The notes: a model not told the origin generated them from the sequence alone. A stretch of 55,805 nt of DNA from Verrucomicrobiaceae bacterium (GCA_016795365.1 JAEUHN010000025.1:1-55805); one strand, 5' to 3'. Counted from the first letter of the stretch, positions 34,643-43,504 are shown. Program-made: numbers and translations.

Positions 34643-36004
34643 CTATTCAATCGAAAGGTGTTTCCAGCGATCATTGCTCATAAATTCAATACGAGTGCCG
34701 GGAATTGGTGGGCTAATGTGGCGGTGCTTGAGAAAGCGCGGAATCAAGCTTGCCTCAAGGATCGTGGCACAGCTAGCCCATGCGAATGGATTAAAGTCTC
34801 TCTGAATGACGGCTTGTTGTTGAGGTGGCAACGTAAGCAGATAGGCATGGACTTGATCATAATCGACGATCTGGATTGGAATATTGAGACTCGGACTGAT
34901 GAAGAGCCAAATGTCAGCCAAGTGTTGCGGTCTATTGATCGCGGGTTGTTCGACGTAAACGACCAGCGATTTCTTCACTTCGTCCGGCAGAGTCCTGAAC
35001 TGTTCGCGCAACTTCAGCTCCTCATGCTCCTCCAGTGATTCATCATCAACAACAATGAAGATCGTGATCAAAACGCCCGATCCGATACCAGATTCCCGGT
35101 GTGAACCTCCGGTCAACTTAGTGAAGAGTTCGCTAAGGCTTTGCCACGGTTTTGCGGCGAATCGTTTCATGAGCGATCCGCTTTGCCAGCGAAAAAACGT
35201 CATCACATGTCCCCCATCGCCTTTTTGCTGCCACGCACCAATCTGCCCTTCGATGAGCCGTTGTGAAAAGAAGGATGAGACGGCAATTGCAGCAAAGCCA
35301 GCGTGCCGTTTGCCAAACAACACCGTATCAATTAGTCTCTGCGCTTCGTCATACATCGCGCTCAGTTGATCAGCAGTGGCTTTGCTGGAAGTTTCTTCAC
35401 CCGATCCACTGCTGTCCGGGGACTCTCCCGCCAATTCCAACCAGCGATTAACTATCTCTGTGCGACTTTGAAGCGGCTTATTCTCCGCAAAAACCATGCC
35501 CAGCTTAACAAGCTGATCACGATCGGGCTTCATAGGAGTCCGACCCTCTGGCGTCTTCGACGGATTCTGCCACAGATACAGAGTGGTATCGGAGATACCC
35601 AATGCCTCTCGTATTTGTCGGCGTAGGCGGGTGTTGCGCAATGGATTCCCCTCCTCATCATGAGGATGGAGTTCTTGGAACAGTGCGGCGGCGAACGGTG
35701 ATCGTTGCTTTGAAGTTTGAGAATCGACCTCTGCCCCCCCTGTTTTTCCGGCCCTGTGATTGCGTCTTTCCATTGTCGCCGATTGAGTTCTTCGGTGACT
35801 CTTGGAAGATTGAGTCCTGTTGTTAGAATGTTTTGTTTGAGGGCTTCCCATGCTCGGGGTTGAAAATATGTTCTTCGATTTCATCAAGGGGGCGAGGTGC
35901 TGCGGCTGGTTGAGGAACTGAGGACAGGATGGCTCAAAGAGGGCAACGCGAATGAGTTTGAGGGCTTTATTCCTCTTTGTAAAGATCAAGTTTTTAATGT
36001 TCAT
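34643..36004 (-). CDS. Unknown protein with N-terminal HTH-like segment
   Basis: First gene of the left-hand cargo operon, 6 bp before the radical-SAM-like gene. The start is uncertain: ATG at 36004 gives 453 residues, but ATGs at 35884 and 35773 are possible. The first 100 residues are Ser/Gln/Arg/Lys-rich and low complexity. Residues about 128-175 (LRRQIREALGISDTTLYLWQNPSKTPEG...MKPDRDQLVKLGMVFA) resemble a helix-turn-helix, and the rest is a globular alpha/beta domain with SGVLITIFIVVDDESLEEHEELKLREQ. I recognise no family. A regulatory role for the operon is possible. Confidence 0.6.
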   Translation of the reverse strand: MNIKNLIFTKRNKALKLIRVALFEPSCPQFLNQPQHLAPLMKSKNIFSTPSMGSPQTKHSNNRTQSSKSHRRTQSATMERRNHRAGKTGGAEVDSQTSKQRSPFAAALFQELHPHDEEGNPLRNTRLRRQIREALGISDTTLYLWQNPSKTPEGRTPMKPDRDQLVKLGMVFAENKPLQSRTEIVNRWLELAGESPDSSGSGEETSSKATADQLSAMYDEAQRLIDTVLFGKRHAGFAAIAVSSFFSQRLIEGQIGAWQQKGDGGHVMTFFRWQSGSLMKRFAAKPWQSLSELFTKLTGGSHRESGIGSGVLITIFIVVDDESLEEHEELKLREQFRTLPDEVKKSLVVYVEQPAINRPQHLADIWLFISPSLNIPIQIVDYDQVHAYLLTLPPQQQAVIQRDFNPFAWASCATILEASLIPRFLKHRHISPPIPGTRIEFMSNDRWKHLSIE

Positions 36005-36314
36005 ATTTTAATCGTATTGTTGGATTATTTGTTCATTGAACTAATGACGCGTTGTATTGAGCATGTCATTTTGTCGGTTTCGGTGCATATTATACTTGCG
36101 CACATCTAGCCTGCTTGCCAAGATGTCGGTGCATTCGCTCTTGATGATGAGTAGAGGCGCGCGGTCAAAAAAATGGCCCCGCCCTCGATGATTAGTCGGA
36201 GGCGAGGCCGAGCATAAACCGTCGCGGTGTTCCACCACCGAGATGGCCTGCCCCATGAAAGGGCCAGCTCGTTTCAGATAATGTTCGGAAACAGTTAACT
36301 CCACTAAACACTAC
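36005..36314. other. Divergent promoter region of the cargo operons
   Basis: About 310 bp between the left operon (minus) and right operon (plus). The part near 36005-36100 is AT-rich and includes TATTATACT (36088-36096). The GC-rich part at about 36173-36265 holds several short inverted repeats (GGCCCCGCC/GGCGAGGCC, GGTG/CACC, GGCC/GGCC), so a transcript across it would be structured. No known riboswitch class was recognised. Confidence 0.4.
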
Positions 36315-37535
36315 ATGAAACCAAATAAAGATACCATAATGGCTCCAAATTGCAAGGGGGCTATCATCAAGCGCGGTCTCCGCGTTCTGTTCGGAGGGGC
36401 AGCTCTTCTTGCCCTCGGCCTCAGCACCGAAGCACGTGCAGAACGCTACGGAACGGCCAACTTCTCCCTCGCCTATGGGAAAATGGCCGCCGTCTCGTTC
36501 ACGATCCCTAGCACTGCATCTCCAGCGAATGGTGGTGCAGCGACATTTGGCGTCGAAGTCAGTGTTTTCGGTGACTGGCAGGCAGTCTGCGGAGTTGACT
36601 CGCGTGGCTACCTGACCTCCCCGTCCTCCTGCTCTCAGCAGTTCTTCACCAACTCACCAGTGATGATCGGTAACGGCTTCCCGTCCGGTTCCTACACTGT
36701 GTATGTGAAGAACATGAACCTCAACACTGCATCGCAGAGCTTCAGTCTCGCAGTGGATGTAAAGCGTCTGCGAATTTACCCCCAAACATCGACACGCCGC
36801 CTTGGTAGCTGGTCGAAAAACTGGATGGTGATTCACGGTCGTGCTGACAACGAATCGAGTTTTCAATCGCTCGCTGGAGCGCTTGAGAGCAGTGATTCCA
36901 CGGCGGCAGCCTATCGCTTTGACTGGTCGGAAGCAGCGGCAGCGAACTTTCCCAGTGATGTTGGATTGCAGGGATCGAAATACATTCGACCTTTGGGTAT
37001 CGCCGCAGCCTCGATTCTGAAAAACGCTGGCGTTTCCAGCACGGGTCTTAGCGAGTGTGGGCACTCGTGGGGCAGCCACTGTTCTCAGCAGGTAGCTTCT
37101 CAAATGGGGAGCAACAGCCGTTCCTTGGTCGCGCTTGATCCTGCCGAGACAACATATCTCGCAGGATTGATTGGCAACTCCTACAGTGGTGCCGCTTTTA
37201 GCTCCGTAGCACTGCGTTCACTTTCAATGGTTACCCGGTTCGGTCTGTATGGCGGTGAAAGTGAGGCAGCCACCTCGAACGTGGCAATCTTCATGGATGT
37301 CCATACAAGCACAGGAAAAAGCCAGGGCGATAACGGCATTCTTCATGGAATCCCAGTCAGTGCCTTTAACTATTGCCTTCGAAACACTGACTCGACTTCG
37401 AAGTCCATTGTAGCGACTGCTCTTGGCACCACAGGGGCGCTCACCAGCCGTGTTTACAATGGTGAGGATTATCGCCTCACCTCTGTTGCTGATGGTCGAA
37501 CCTATGTTCGCCACACCTCGCTTGTCGCCCGGTAA
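36315..37535 (+). CDS. Secreted lipase-like alpha/beta hydrolase
   Basis: A 406-residue protein. The N-terminus has a signal peptide (IIKRGLRVLFGGAALLALGLSTEARA-ER); a second ATG at residue 9 is possible. The middle reads MVIHGRADNESSFQSLAGAL (oxyanion-hole region) and YRFDWSEAAA. GHSWGSH is the nucleophile elbow with Ser251. SLVALDPAETTYLAG would carry the acid. This order (VIHG, DW, GHSxG, LDPA) matches the pancreatic-lipase-like family of esterases and lipases, with Trp in place of the common Leu after the serine. It starts the right-hand cargo operon, 18 bp before the HEAT-repeat gene. The natural substrate is not evident; phospholipid or ester hydrolysis is likely. Confidence 0.72.
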   Translation: MKPNKDTIMAPNCKGAIIKRGLRVLFGGAALLALGLSTEARAERYGTANFSLAYGKMAAVSFTIPSTASPANGGAATFGVEVSVFGDWQAVCGVDSRGYLTSPSSCSQQFFTNSPVMIGNGFPSGSYTVYVKNMNLNTASQSFSLAVDVKRLRIYPQTSTRRLGSWSKNWMVIHGRADNESSFQSLAGALESSDSTAAAYRFDWSEAAAANFPSDVGLQGSKYIRPLGIAAASILKNAGVSSTGLSECGHSWGSHCSQQVASQMGSNSRSLVALDPAETTYLAGLIGNSYSGAAFSSVALRSLSMVTRFGLYGGESEAATSNVAIFMDVHTSTGKSQGDNGILHGIPVSAFNYCLRNTDSTSKSIVATALGTTGALTSRVYNGEDYRLTSVADGRTYVRHTSLVAR

Positions 37536-37553
37536 TTTGATACACTCAAGGAC

Positions 37554-38432
37554 ATGAAAACTAATCATGTATCCCGCGTCACCTGGGTCATCGCCATCCT
37601 GGCGGTGGCCCTTGTGGCGGTCGCGGTCGGCATCCTCTTCAATGAAATGCCGAGCATCGCGCCAGATGCGAATAAGGCGGTCGGAGTCAGTAGTGACTCA
37701 TCCGTGAGCGAGCGCAATAACAAAAGTGATTCTCTCGCAGTCCGAGCTATCAACAACACATCTAATGAGGCATTGCCGACTCAAGTGCTGAATGAGCAGG
37801 CTGAAGCGGCGTTGCTTCAAGTTGCGCTGACAAAGCTTGGAACTCCCGACTCGGAAACCGCGATTATTCGTCTGCAATTGGGTGTCGGAGCCGACGGTAT
37901 TCAGAGGCTCGTTGATCGTATCGATAGCGACACGTCGTCTAACACAGAAAAGGAACTCCTGATTCGCGTGATTCACGATGCGAGGAATCCGAAAGCGTTG
38001 CAGGCACTCCGTTCGCTGGTGCAAGCCCACGACGATTTTAGCAATCGAGAACCAATACTATTCGCAGCCGCAAATGCTTTGGTAGTTGCGGGTAGCGAAG
38101 CTGATCTCGAACCTGTCATTTCACGACTCAAAGCGGCTACCCCAGGCTCTCATGATTCGGCACAGTTCATTTCGATTTTGATGAGTCAAACCAATCCATC
38201 GGCCTTGCCCTATCTTCGCAGCTTGATTTCATCGAATGCTGAGAGCGAGTTGGTGCGCTCGACCGCCGTGTGGATGCTCGTCAATCACACGGATGCGAAC
38301 TCAATGGCATTGCTGCAACAGCTCAGCAACACCACTGGCCCACTACAGAGTCCGGCACGAGAGACCATCAATATGATCCAATCTCGCGCTGCCGAGAGTA
38401 AGGCCGCGATACCGCTGACGGTCATACAGTGA
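37554..38432 (+). CDS. Membrane-anchored HEAT-repeat protein
   Basis: A 292-residue protein with one N-terminal transmembrane segment (VTWVIAILAVALVAVAVGILF, about 9-29) and a polar linker. A helical-repeat domain runs from about 85 to 285. Repeats such as NPKALQALRSLVQAHDDFSNREPILFAAANALV and NPSALPYLRSLISSNAESELVRSTAVWMLV look like HEAT/armadillo units. The repeats would face the periplasm and act as a binding scaffold. It lies between the lipase-like gene and the oxygenase. TACACT at 37541-37546 could be a -10 box of its own promoter, placed close to the ATG at 37554. Function unknown. Confidence 0.6.
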   Translation: MKTNHVSRVTWVIAILAVALVAVAVGILFNEMPSIAPDANKAVGVSSDSSVSERNNKSDSLAVRAINNTSNEALPTQVLNEQAEAALLQVALTKLGTPDSETAIIRLQLGVGADGIQRLVDRIDSDTSSNTEKELLIRVIHDARNPKALQALRSLVQAHDDFSNREPILFAAANALVVAGSEADLEPVISRLKAATPGSHDSAQFISILMSQTNPSALPYLRSLISSNAESELVRSTAVWMLVNHTDANSMALLQQLSNTTGPLQSPARETINMIQSRAAESKAAIPLTVIQ

Positions 38433-38437
38433 TCACC

Positions 38438-38489
38438 CGTCTGCGTGACTTCGATATGAAGCTTTGGCAGACGCTTAGGCTAGTCAGCT
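38438..38489 (+). terminator. Tandem hairpins before the oxygenase gene
   Basis: CGTCTGC (38438-38444) pairs with GCAGACG (38467-38473). It is followed closely by a second inverted repeat GCTTAG...CTAAGC ending near 38489. No clear U-tract follows, so these may attenuate rather than end transcription. Confidence 0.4.
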
Positions 38490-38533
38490 AAGCTGTGAAT
38501 CCAGTCAACAAAACCAACTCACCAATTACTGCT

Positions 38534-39487
38534 ATGAACGCTACAACTAGATTTCAGAAGAATGTGACCCACGATACTGATGAAACCGAATTTCCAGACG
38601 ATACGTTAGGCCGTCGCGTCGAGGACGCGAATGCTGTGACAAGAGACGCTTCTCTACGCGCTCGCTTCGCTGCTCTTCATGCTGACGCTCGCACTGTAAG
38701 AACGCCTTTAATCTCTGTAGATCAACTGGATGAAAAGTCGTTGTTAGATCTCGTTCTTGGCAACACCCTTGCGGTGGAATGGAATAGCTTCATTTTTCCA
38801 AGCAACGCTCTCCAGATTGCGGACAAGCTGCTCGCCGCATCAACTTGGGGACGTTATGAAACGGCAGGTGCAGATGGTATCGAAATCAATGGCCGTGCCC
38901 TGTTTGAGTGCGGAGGAAACCGCAAGTGTCCGGACTATTTTGAGAAGGCACTTCCTTCCAGACGCGCGGTTCGACGACTCCTGTCGCCTTTAACTTGCCC
39001 GATTGACGCGATGCAAGCGGCCCTGGATGAATGTTGGAGACCGGGAGCAAGAGTGCTAACTCTCAATGGTCAAAAGTGCCATGTCGGACTCCAGCGTTGT
39101 TTTCGTGAGGGCGGGGAGGCCCTGCATCATAACGACCGCGCCCGCATCGATTTCGCCCATGCGAAAACGGCTTGTATGCAGTTTCAGATCGCTCTCAATA
39201 CCTACCTGTCCGTAGCTGCAGGAGGTGAGCTCGAATTGTGGAACCTCGCGCCACCCGACGATCTTTATGATGCGGCACGCTATCCGACTGGAACCACATA
39301 TGCGGTTCGTGGGGAGCTACTTCCACCTCCTGATCTAACGATTAGACCAACGGCAGGTAGCTTCATCCTGTTCAACGCGGGCAAGCTTCATCGGGTCCGT
39401 CCGGTGCTGGGAGACGGAGCGCGAGTAACGGTCAGCGCCTTTGCCGGATTCTCCGGACTCGACCAGCCTCTCGAACTTTTTTCTTAG
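38534..39487 (+). CDS. 2-oxoglutarate/Fe(II)-dependent oxygenase
   Basis: A 317-residue protein from ATG 38534 (a GTG at 38495 would add 13). The iron-binding triad is visible: H199-x-D201 in ALHHNDRARIDF and H286 in ILFNAGKLHRVRP. R297 in GARVTVSAFAGF would bind 2-oxoglutarate. PTAGSFILFNAGKLHRVRP is the typical second half of the jelly roll. These enzymes hydroxylate amino acids, peptides and small molecules. The gene precedes an AlaX-type tRNA-editing gene by 27 bp, which suggests it makes or handles a modified amino acid that needs to be kept out of proteins. The N-terminal 60 residues are polar and poorly conserved looking. Confidence 0.75.
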   Translation: MNATTRFQKNVTHDTDETEFPDDTLGRRVEDANAVTRDASLRARFAALHADARTVRTPLISVDQLDEKSLLDLVLGNTLAVEWNSFIFPSNALQIADKLLAASTWGRYETAGADGIEINGRALFECGGNRKCPDYFEKALPSRRAVRRLLSPLTCPIDAMQAALDECWRPGARVLTLNGQKCHVGLQRCFREGGEALHHNDRARIDFAHAKTACMQFQIALNTYLSVAAGGELELWNLAPPDDLYDAARYPTGTTYAVRGELLPPPDLTIRPTAGSFILFNAGKLHRVRPVLGDGARVTVSAFAGFSGLDQPLELFS

Positions 39488-39501
39488 CCCTTACTCACTA
39501 A

Positions 39502-39507
39502 TATAAT
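39502..39507 (+). promoter_or_regulatory. -10 box before the AlaX-like gene
   Basis: A perfect TATAAT lies 7 bp before the ATG at 39515, so transcription would start at about the start codon. No clear -35 box. Confidence 0.45.
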
Positions 39508-39514
39508 TTACAAC

Positions 39515-40195
39515 ATGAAAACCATTCGCGACTACTACCAATCACCGGCCATTGCAATGAAAGCAACGGTGCTTCAGATCACGCCCTCTGATACAGGCGG
39601 AACTGTGATCCTCGACCACACACTGTTCTGTGTGCAAGGAGGTGGTCAACCCGCCGATCACGGCACCATCGCCGGCATTCCTGTTACACACGTCGAAGCA
39701 GCAAAGGACTCCGACATTGTTTTTCACAGCGTTTCCTCCCTTGAAGGACTAAAGGAAGGATCGGAAGTTGAATTGCGAATTGATGTTCCTCGCAGGGTGC
39801 TTAACTCTAAGCTTCACACAGGCGGTCACCTGCTTGCTGCTTTGGTGGAAGAAATCCTTCCCGGATCAAAAGCATGTGGAGGGCATCACTGGCCAGGGGA
39901 AGCCCGTGTCGAGTTCATTTACGATGGACAATTGCCAAGTGACTTCGAGCAGGCGCTTTGCACTATGATTGACAATGCCGTTGCCAATGACCTCACCGTC
40001 AAGCGAAGCCTCACAAATGAAGGCGACCGCTTCGTGCAAATTGGGGAGTATCCAGCGCTGCGATGTGGAGGCACTCACTGCTGGAGCTTAAAGCAACTCG
40101 GACGCCTGATCGTCCGAGGAATCAAACAAAAGAAGGATCGTCTTCGCATCGGTTATGATGTGTCTGTAGATCTCAGTAGCCAACGCTACGCTTGA
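39515..40195 (+). CDS. alaX: AlaX-type alanyl-tRNA trans-editing protein
   Basis: A 226-residue protein resembling the free-standing editing domain of alanyl-tRNA synthetase. The zinc and active-site motifs are intact: HTGGH (101-105) and CGGTH (184-188). CVQGGGQPADHGTI (about 39-52) is the conserved N-terminal loop. AlaX enzymes hydrolyse Ser-tRNA(Ala) or other wrongly charged tRNAs. The gene ends the right-hand cargo operon, behind an oxygenase. There it could clear tRNAs charged with a product analogue and so provide self-resistance. That role is inference; the family is clear. The preceding TATAAT suggests it can also be expressed alone. Confidence 0.88.
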   Translation: MKTIRDYYQSPAIAMKATVLQITPSDTGGTVILDHTLFCVQGGGQPADHGTIAGIPVTHVEAAKDSDIVFHSVSSLEGLKEGSEVELRIDVPRRVLNSKLHTGGHLLAALVEEILPGSKACGGHHWPGEARVEFIYDGQLPSDFEQALCTMIDNAVANDLTVKRSLTNEGDRFVQIGEYPALRCGGTHCWSLKQLGRLIVRGIKQKKDRLRIGYDVSVDLSSQRYA

Positions 40196-40344
40196 TTAGA
40201 AACATTGCCAATACGTCTCCCCTGCACACAGTTTGGGAGCCTCGTCAACTCCCGGACAAGCAAGCGACTTGATAGGATGAGCGGTGGAGGTGTTTGCACA
40301 ACGCAGACATCCCGCAAACACCAAAACATTGCTCATTCAATCAC

Positions 40345-41403
40345 ATGGCAAAGCCATTCATTGACTTCGCAGCGGTCAAAGCCGCTGTGTCATTCGGGCA
40401 GGTGCTGGAGCATTACGGCCTCACGGCCAAGATGCACAGCACCCGCAACGGCGATGGCCTCGACGGCCCTTGCCCCATTCACCCAGACGCGACGGGGAAG
40501 GACATCTTCAAGGTGACCCTTTCCAAGAGCGTCTGGTATTGCCACAACTCTGGCTGCAAGTGCGGCGGCAACCATCTCGACTTTGTCGCCAAGATGGAGG
40601 GCTGCTCGACGCAGGAAGGAGCGCTGAAACTCGACCAGTGGTTCAACCTTGGACTCGCTGGCAAATCGGACTCACCTCCGCCACCGCGTCACCATGGTTC
40701 ACCTGCGCGCGAAGCCACGGCTTCACCGCGCACTGAACCTCGACAAGCGCAGCCTCCTTCAACAGCAAGCACTGAAGAGGCGCAGCCTGAGGAGGATGGC
40801 GAGAACAAGCCGCTCGCCTTCAAGCTGGACAACCTCAAGACGGATCACGGCTACTTTGCCGAGCGCGGCTTGGAGCCTCACACGGTGGAGCTGTTCGGAC
40901 TCGGTTTTTGTGCCAAAGGCACGATGTCGGGTCGTGTGGTGATTCCCATTCACAACGTGGAAGGTCAGCTCGTGGGTTACTGCGGACGCTGGCCTGGACA
41001 GCCACCGGATGATCGTCCGAAATACAAGCTGCCCAATGGCTTCAAGAAGAGCGCCGAGGTGTTCAACCTCGACCGCGCTTCAACTGAAGAACAAGGGCTG
41101 CCGCTGATCGTGGTGGAAGGGTTTTTCGACGTGATGAAGCTCTGGCAACTCGGCTTTCATCGCGTCGTGTCCATCATGGGTTCATCGCTTTCACCAAAAC
41201 AGGAAGCGCTGCTGCTCAAGGCATCGGAAGGACGCTCGGGCATCATCTTGATGTTCGACGAAGACAACGCGGGCCGTGCAGGACGTGAGAAAGCGCTCCT
41301 GCAACTCTCGCGGCACACCTTTGTGCGAGTTGTTCCCCTTCCACAAGAAGGCGCACAACCCGATCATCTCACCGAGAACGAGCTGCACGCTCTGCTGGAT
41401 TGA
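40345..41403 (+). CDS. DnaG-type plasmid primase (CHC2 zinc finger and TOPRIM)
   Basis: A 352-residue protein from ATG 40345. CPIH...CHNSGCKCGGN (about 38-75) is a CHC2-type zinc finger. LDNLKTDHGYFAERGLEPHTVELFGLGFCAKG...GRVVIPIHNVEGQLVGYCGRW is the primase core. LIVVEGFFDVMKLWQLG and IILMFDEDNAGRAGREKALLQL are the TOPRIM motifs with the catalytic Glu and Asp-x-Asp-like residues. A Pro/Thr/Glu-rich linker (about 105-150) separates finger and core. It is shorter than chromosomal DnaG and lacks the DnaB-binding tail. It would prime replication or the complementary strand after transfer. It starts a run of small plasmid genes. Confidence 0.88.
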   Translation: MAKPFIDFAAVKAAVSFGQVLEHYGLTAKMHSTRNGDGLDGPCPIHPDATGKDIFKVTLSKSVWYCHNSGCKCGGNHLDFVAKMEGCSTQEGALKLDQWFNLGLAGKSDSPPPPRHHGSPAREATASPRTEPRQAQPPSTASTEEAQPEEDGENKPLAFKLDNLKTDHGYFAERGLEPHTVELFGLGFCAKGTMSGRVVIPIHNVEGQLVGYCGRWPGQPPDDRPKYKLPNGFKKSAEVFNLDRASTEEQGLPLIVVEGFFDVMKLWQLGFHRVVSIMGSSLSPKQEALLLKASEGRSGIILMFDEDNAGRAGREKALLQLSRHTFVRVVPLPQEGAQPDHLTENELHALLD

Positions 41404-41424
41404 ACCTCATCTCACCGCGACACC

Positions 41425-41754
41425 ATGGACGTGTATTGCACGACCTGTGGCGAGCCTTGGGATCACTTTCATCTCTGGCAGGACGCCATCCACGAAACCG
41501 GTCTCAGTGATCAAGACATTGAGGCTTGGCTGAAGCTGCCGTCCAACGGCAGGCTGACGCCCTACTATCGGAGCGCTTTCACGAGCGCTGGTTACACCTT
41601 TGGCAAGACGATGATGAACGTCACTCGCTGCCCTGCCTGTCCGCCTGAGGCGACGCCGGATGCTGACAAGCTCCAGGCGAAGCAACTCATCGAGGACATG
41701 CTTGGCGATGATCACGACGGCATCGTCGCAACCTTCAACGACCATCGGCTATGA
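41425..41754 (+). CDS. Small zinc-ribbon-like plasmid protein
   Basis: A 109-residue protein with two Cys pairs: YCTTCGEPW near the start and RCPACPP around residue 68, which could bind zinc. Between them lies TSAGYTFGKTMMNVT. The C-terminus is acidic and helical. I recognise no family. It lies 21 bp behind the primase gene and overlaps the next gene by ATGA, so it is part of the same transcript. Possible roles are nucleic-acid binding or protein assembly. Confidence 0.65.
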   Translation: MDVYCTTCGEPWDHFHLWQDAIHETGLSDQDIEAWLKLPSNGRLTPYYRSAFTSAGYTFGKTMMNVTRCPACPPEATPDADKLQAKQLIEDMLGDDHDGIVATFNDHRL

Positions 41755-42038
41755 TCGAACTCAAACCTGGTCGTCCCAAGTTTCAACTTGGCGGCACCTA
41801 CTCGACGCCCGGCGCTATGGCAGCGCTCACAGCGGAAGAGATGCAGAGGTTCATGTCGCGACACCATCGCGGCGATTGGGGTGATCTTGATGAGGAAGAC
41901 AAGCAGGCCAACGATCAAGCATTGATCCACGGCTCGCGTCTTCTTTCGGCGTATCACAGCGCCAACGGCACCAAGATTTGGATAATCACAGAGGCAGACC
42001 GTTCTGTGACCACGATCCTTCTACCCTCGGAATACTGA
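41751..42038 (+). CDS. Conserved plasmid protein of unknown function (GDWGD domain)
   Basis: A 95-residue protein with the pattern RHHRGDWGDLDEEDKQANDQALIHGSRLLSAYHSANGTKIWIITEADRSVTTILLP. I recall this short domain as common in plasmid and phage islands, but its function is unknown. A related copy opens the next gene (KGDWGDLSQPQRNQNDRALKHDRRIASSYLTK...FEIITEPNRSQTIIQL). The two are probably a tandem duplication. The stop is 1 bp before the next ATG. Confidence 0.7.
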   Translation: MIELKPGRPKFQLGGTYSTPGAMAALTAEEMQRFMSRHHRGDWGDLDEEDKQANDQALIHGSRLLSAYHSANGTKIWIITEADRSVTTILLPSEY

Positions 42039-42039
42039 C

Positions 42040-42957
42040 ATGTATCCGCTCTACCCTGCGGTGACGTGCTTTCCTCTCGGGGAGATCCTTGTCACAGCGA
42101 GTGCTCTTGCAGTGCTCACGAAGTTCGAGATTGCCCACGGCCTGAAGCGTCATGCGAAAGGCGACTGGGGCGATCTTTCCCAACCACAACGCAATCAGAA
42201 CGACCGTGCTTTGAAACATGACCGACGCATCGCTTCTTCTTATCTGACCAAGACGAGAAAGCGATTCGAGATCATCACCGAGCCCAATCGTTCGCAAACC
42301 ATCATCCAGTTACATCCTGATACTGAACCGGCCATGAGGCCAGCCTCTCGCGACGCGCAAGCAAGCGCCGTCCGCGCTTCCAGCGCGAGAGTGTCACAAC
42401 CGGAAGCTGCCCGTTACAGCGGGTGGACGGCAACTGAGAGTGAAGTGGAACAACTCGATCTGTTCAAGCTCAATCCCCTGCCAGCCCCTCCGCGACGACG
42501 CAAGCCGTCGCCCCAGGAATGGAAGGTGGTCAGCCTGCGGGAATGTCCCGCCCCTGAGTCAATGATTCAAATGGACCGGCCCCAGAAAGCCGAGGCGTAT
42601 TGGCGATTGCACATCGCCAGCGCACCGGACTTCAATGCCGATGTGGAGTGCGTGGCGGTGTTGTTTCTCAATACCAAGCTGCGAATCAAAGGCCACTCTG
42701 TGGTCTCGAAGGGAGTGCTCAATGAAGCGCTCGTTCAGCCGCGCGAAGTCTTCCGCCTTGCCATCATGGCAGCGGCGTAGGGCATCGTGCTCATGCACAA
42801 CCACCCCAGCGGAGAACCTGAGCCCAGCGACGCGGATCGCGCCTTCACCCGGCGCGTGAGCGATGCAGGCCATCTCCTCCGCGTCGAGCTATGTGACCAC
42901 GTCATCGTGGGTCATGACCGCTACTTCTCATTCCGAGAATGCGGTCTGCTCAAGTGA
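42040..42957 (+). pseudogene. radC: RadC/JAB-domain protein with in-frame stop
   Basis: Residues 1-90 are a GDWGD-domain copy related to the upstream gene, followed by a variable linker. From about residue 175 the sequence matches the RadC-type JAB/MPN domain (ECVAVLFLNTKLRIKGHSVVSKGVLNEALVQPREVFRLAIMAAA). A TAG at 42778-42780 ends the frame. Translation continues in phase beyond it with GIVLMHNHPSGEPEPSDADRAFTRRV...VIVGHDRYFSF to a TGA at 42955. The HNHPSGEP metal motif lies just downstream, so the N-terminal product lacks the JAMM histidines. An ATG at 42793 could make the tail alone. The most likely reading is a recent nonsense mutation or sequencing error; other TAG codons in the window act as normal stops. 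Confidence 0.75.
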
Positions 42958-42976
42958 CCCCATCAAAGATGAAATC

Positions 42977-43007
42977 GACCCCGTTCGGAGTTCAGCCGGA
43001 CGGGGTC
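42977..43007 (+). terminator. Terminator after the primase-RadC gene group
   Basis: A 12-bp stem GACCCCGTTCGG / CCGGACGGGGTC with one G-T pair and a 7-base loop, followed by TTTCG. It is 20 bp past the RadC frame and probably also serves the minus-strand gene that ends nearby. Confidence 0.75.
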
Positions 43008-43041
43008 TTTCGTATTCCTAGTAATCGCCACAGCGGCAGAG

Positions 43042-43494
43042 TCACAGTTTTCTCACGGATTCAACAAAGTGAACAAAGTCACGATCCTGGAATTCCTTCT
43101 TTTCATTCCACACGCGACCCGGGATTGGCAGTGCGAAGAACTCGCGAACATCTTTACTCAGACCGTCAAGAGATTCGACTTCGCCTTCCTGGATTGCTCG
43201 ATACCAGCAGTGGAGGTGCAAGATGACAAGCACCACAAACTGAGACTCTTCGACCGAAATCGGTTTGGTGTAGAGGTCGGCCTTCGAGTCGATGACACGC
43301 GCAAGGCGCGGATTGGACTGGGTTTCTTCCCAGATGTCTCGATGCTGTTGTGTGAGCTTAATCAGATTTGCCAGTCGTCGTGATCGGGTATCCTCGCGAA
43401 AGCTGGCAGCCGTAAAGCCCAAACCGGCGACGATGCCAGCGGCGGAAACGAGATCGAACGTGTGCTGTGCTACCCATGCGACAATCGAAAACAT
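43042..43494 (-). CDS. Small membrane protein of unknown function
   Basis: A 150-residue protein with one N-terminal hydrophobic segment (FSIVAWVAQHTFDLVSAAGIVAGLGFTAASF) and a cytosolic helical tail rich in charge (LIKLTQQHRDIWEETQSNPRLARVID...). I recognise no family beyond a general likeness to small anchored proteins. An in-frame ATG at 43506 was rejected because an extended -10 box (43505-43513) overlaps it, so the transcript would begin after that codon. The ATG at 43494 lies near the expected transcription start. Confidence 0.55.
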   Translation of the reverse strand: MFSIVAWVAQHTFDLVSAAGIVAGLGFTAASFREDTRSRRLANLIKLTQQHRDIWEETQSNPRLARVIDSKADLYTKPISVEESQFVVLVILHLHCWYRAIQEGEVESLDGLSKDVREFFALPIPGRVWNEKKEFQDRDFVHFVESVRKL

Positions 43495-43504
43495 GATGGG
43501 TGGC

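Noticed and set aside
36041..36304. 87-codon minus-strand frame in the divergent region
   Set aside because: Would place a gene across the promoter region; codon use and sequence show no conserved pattern.
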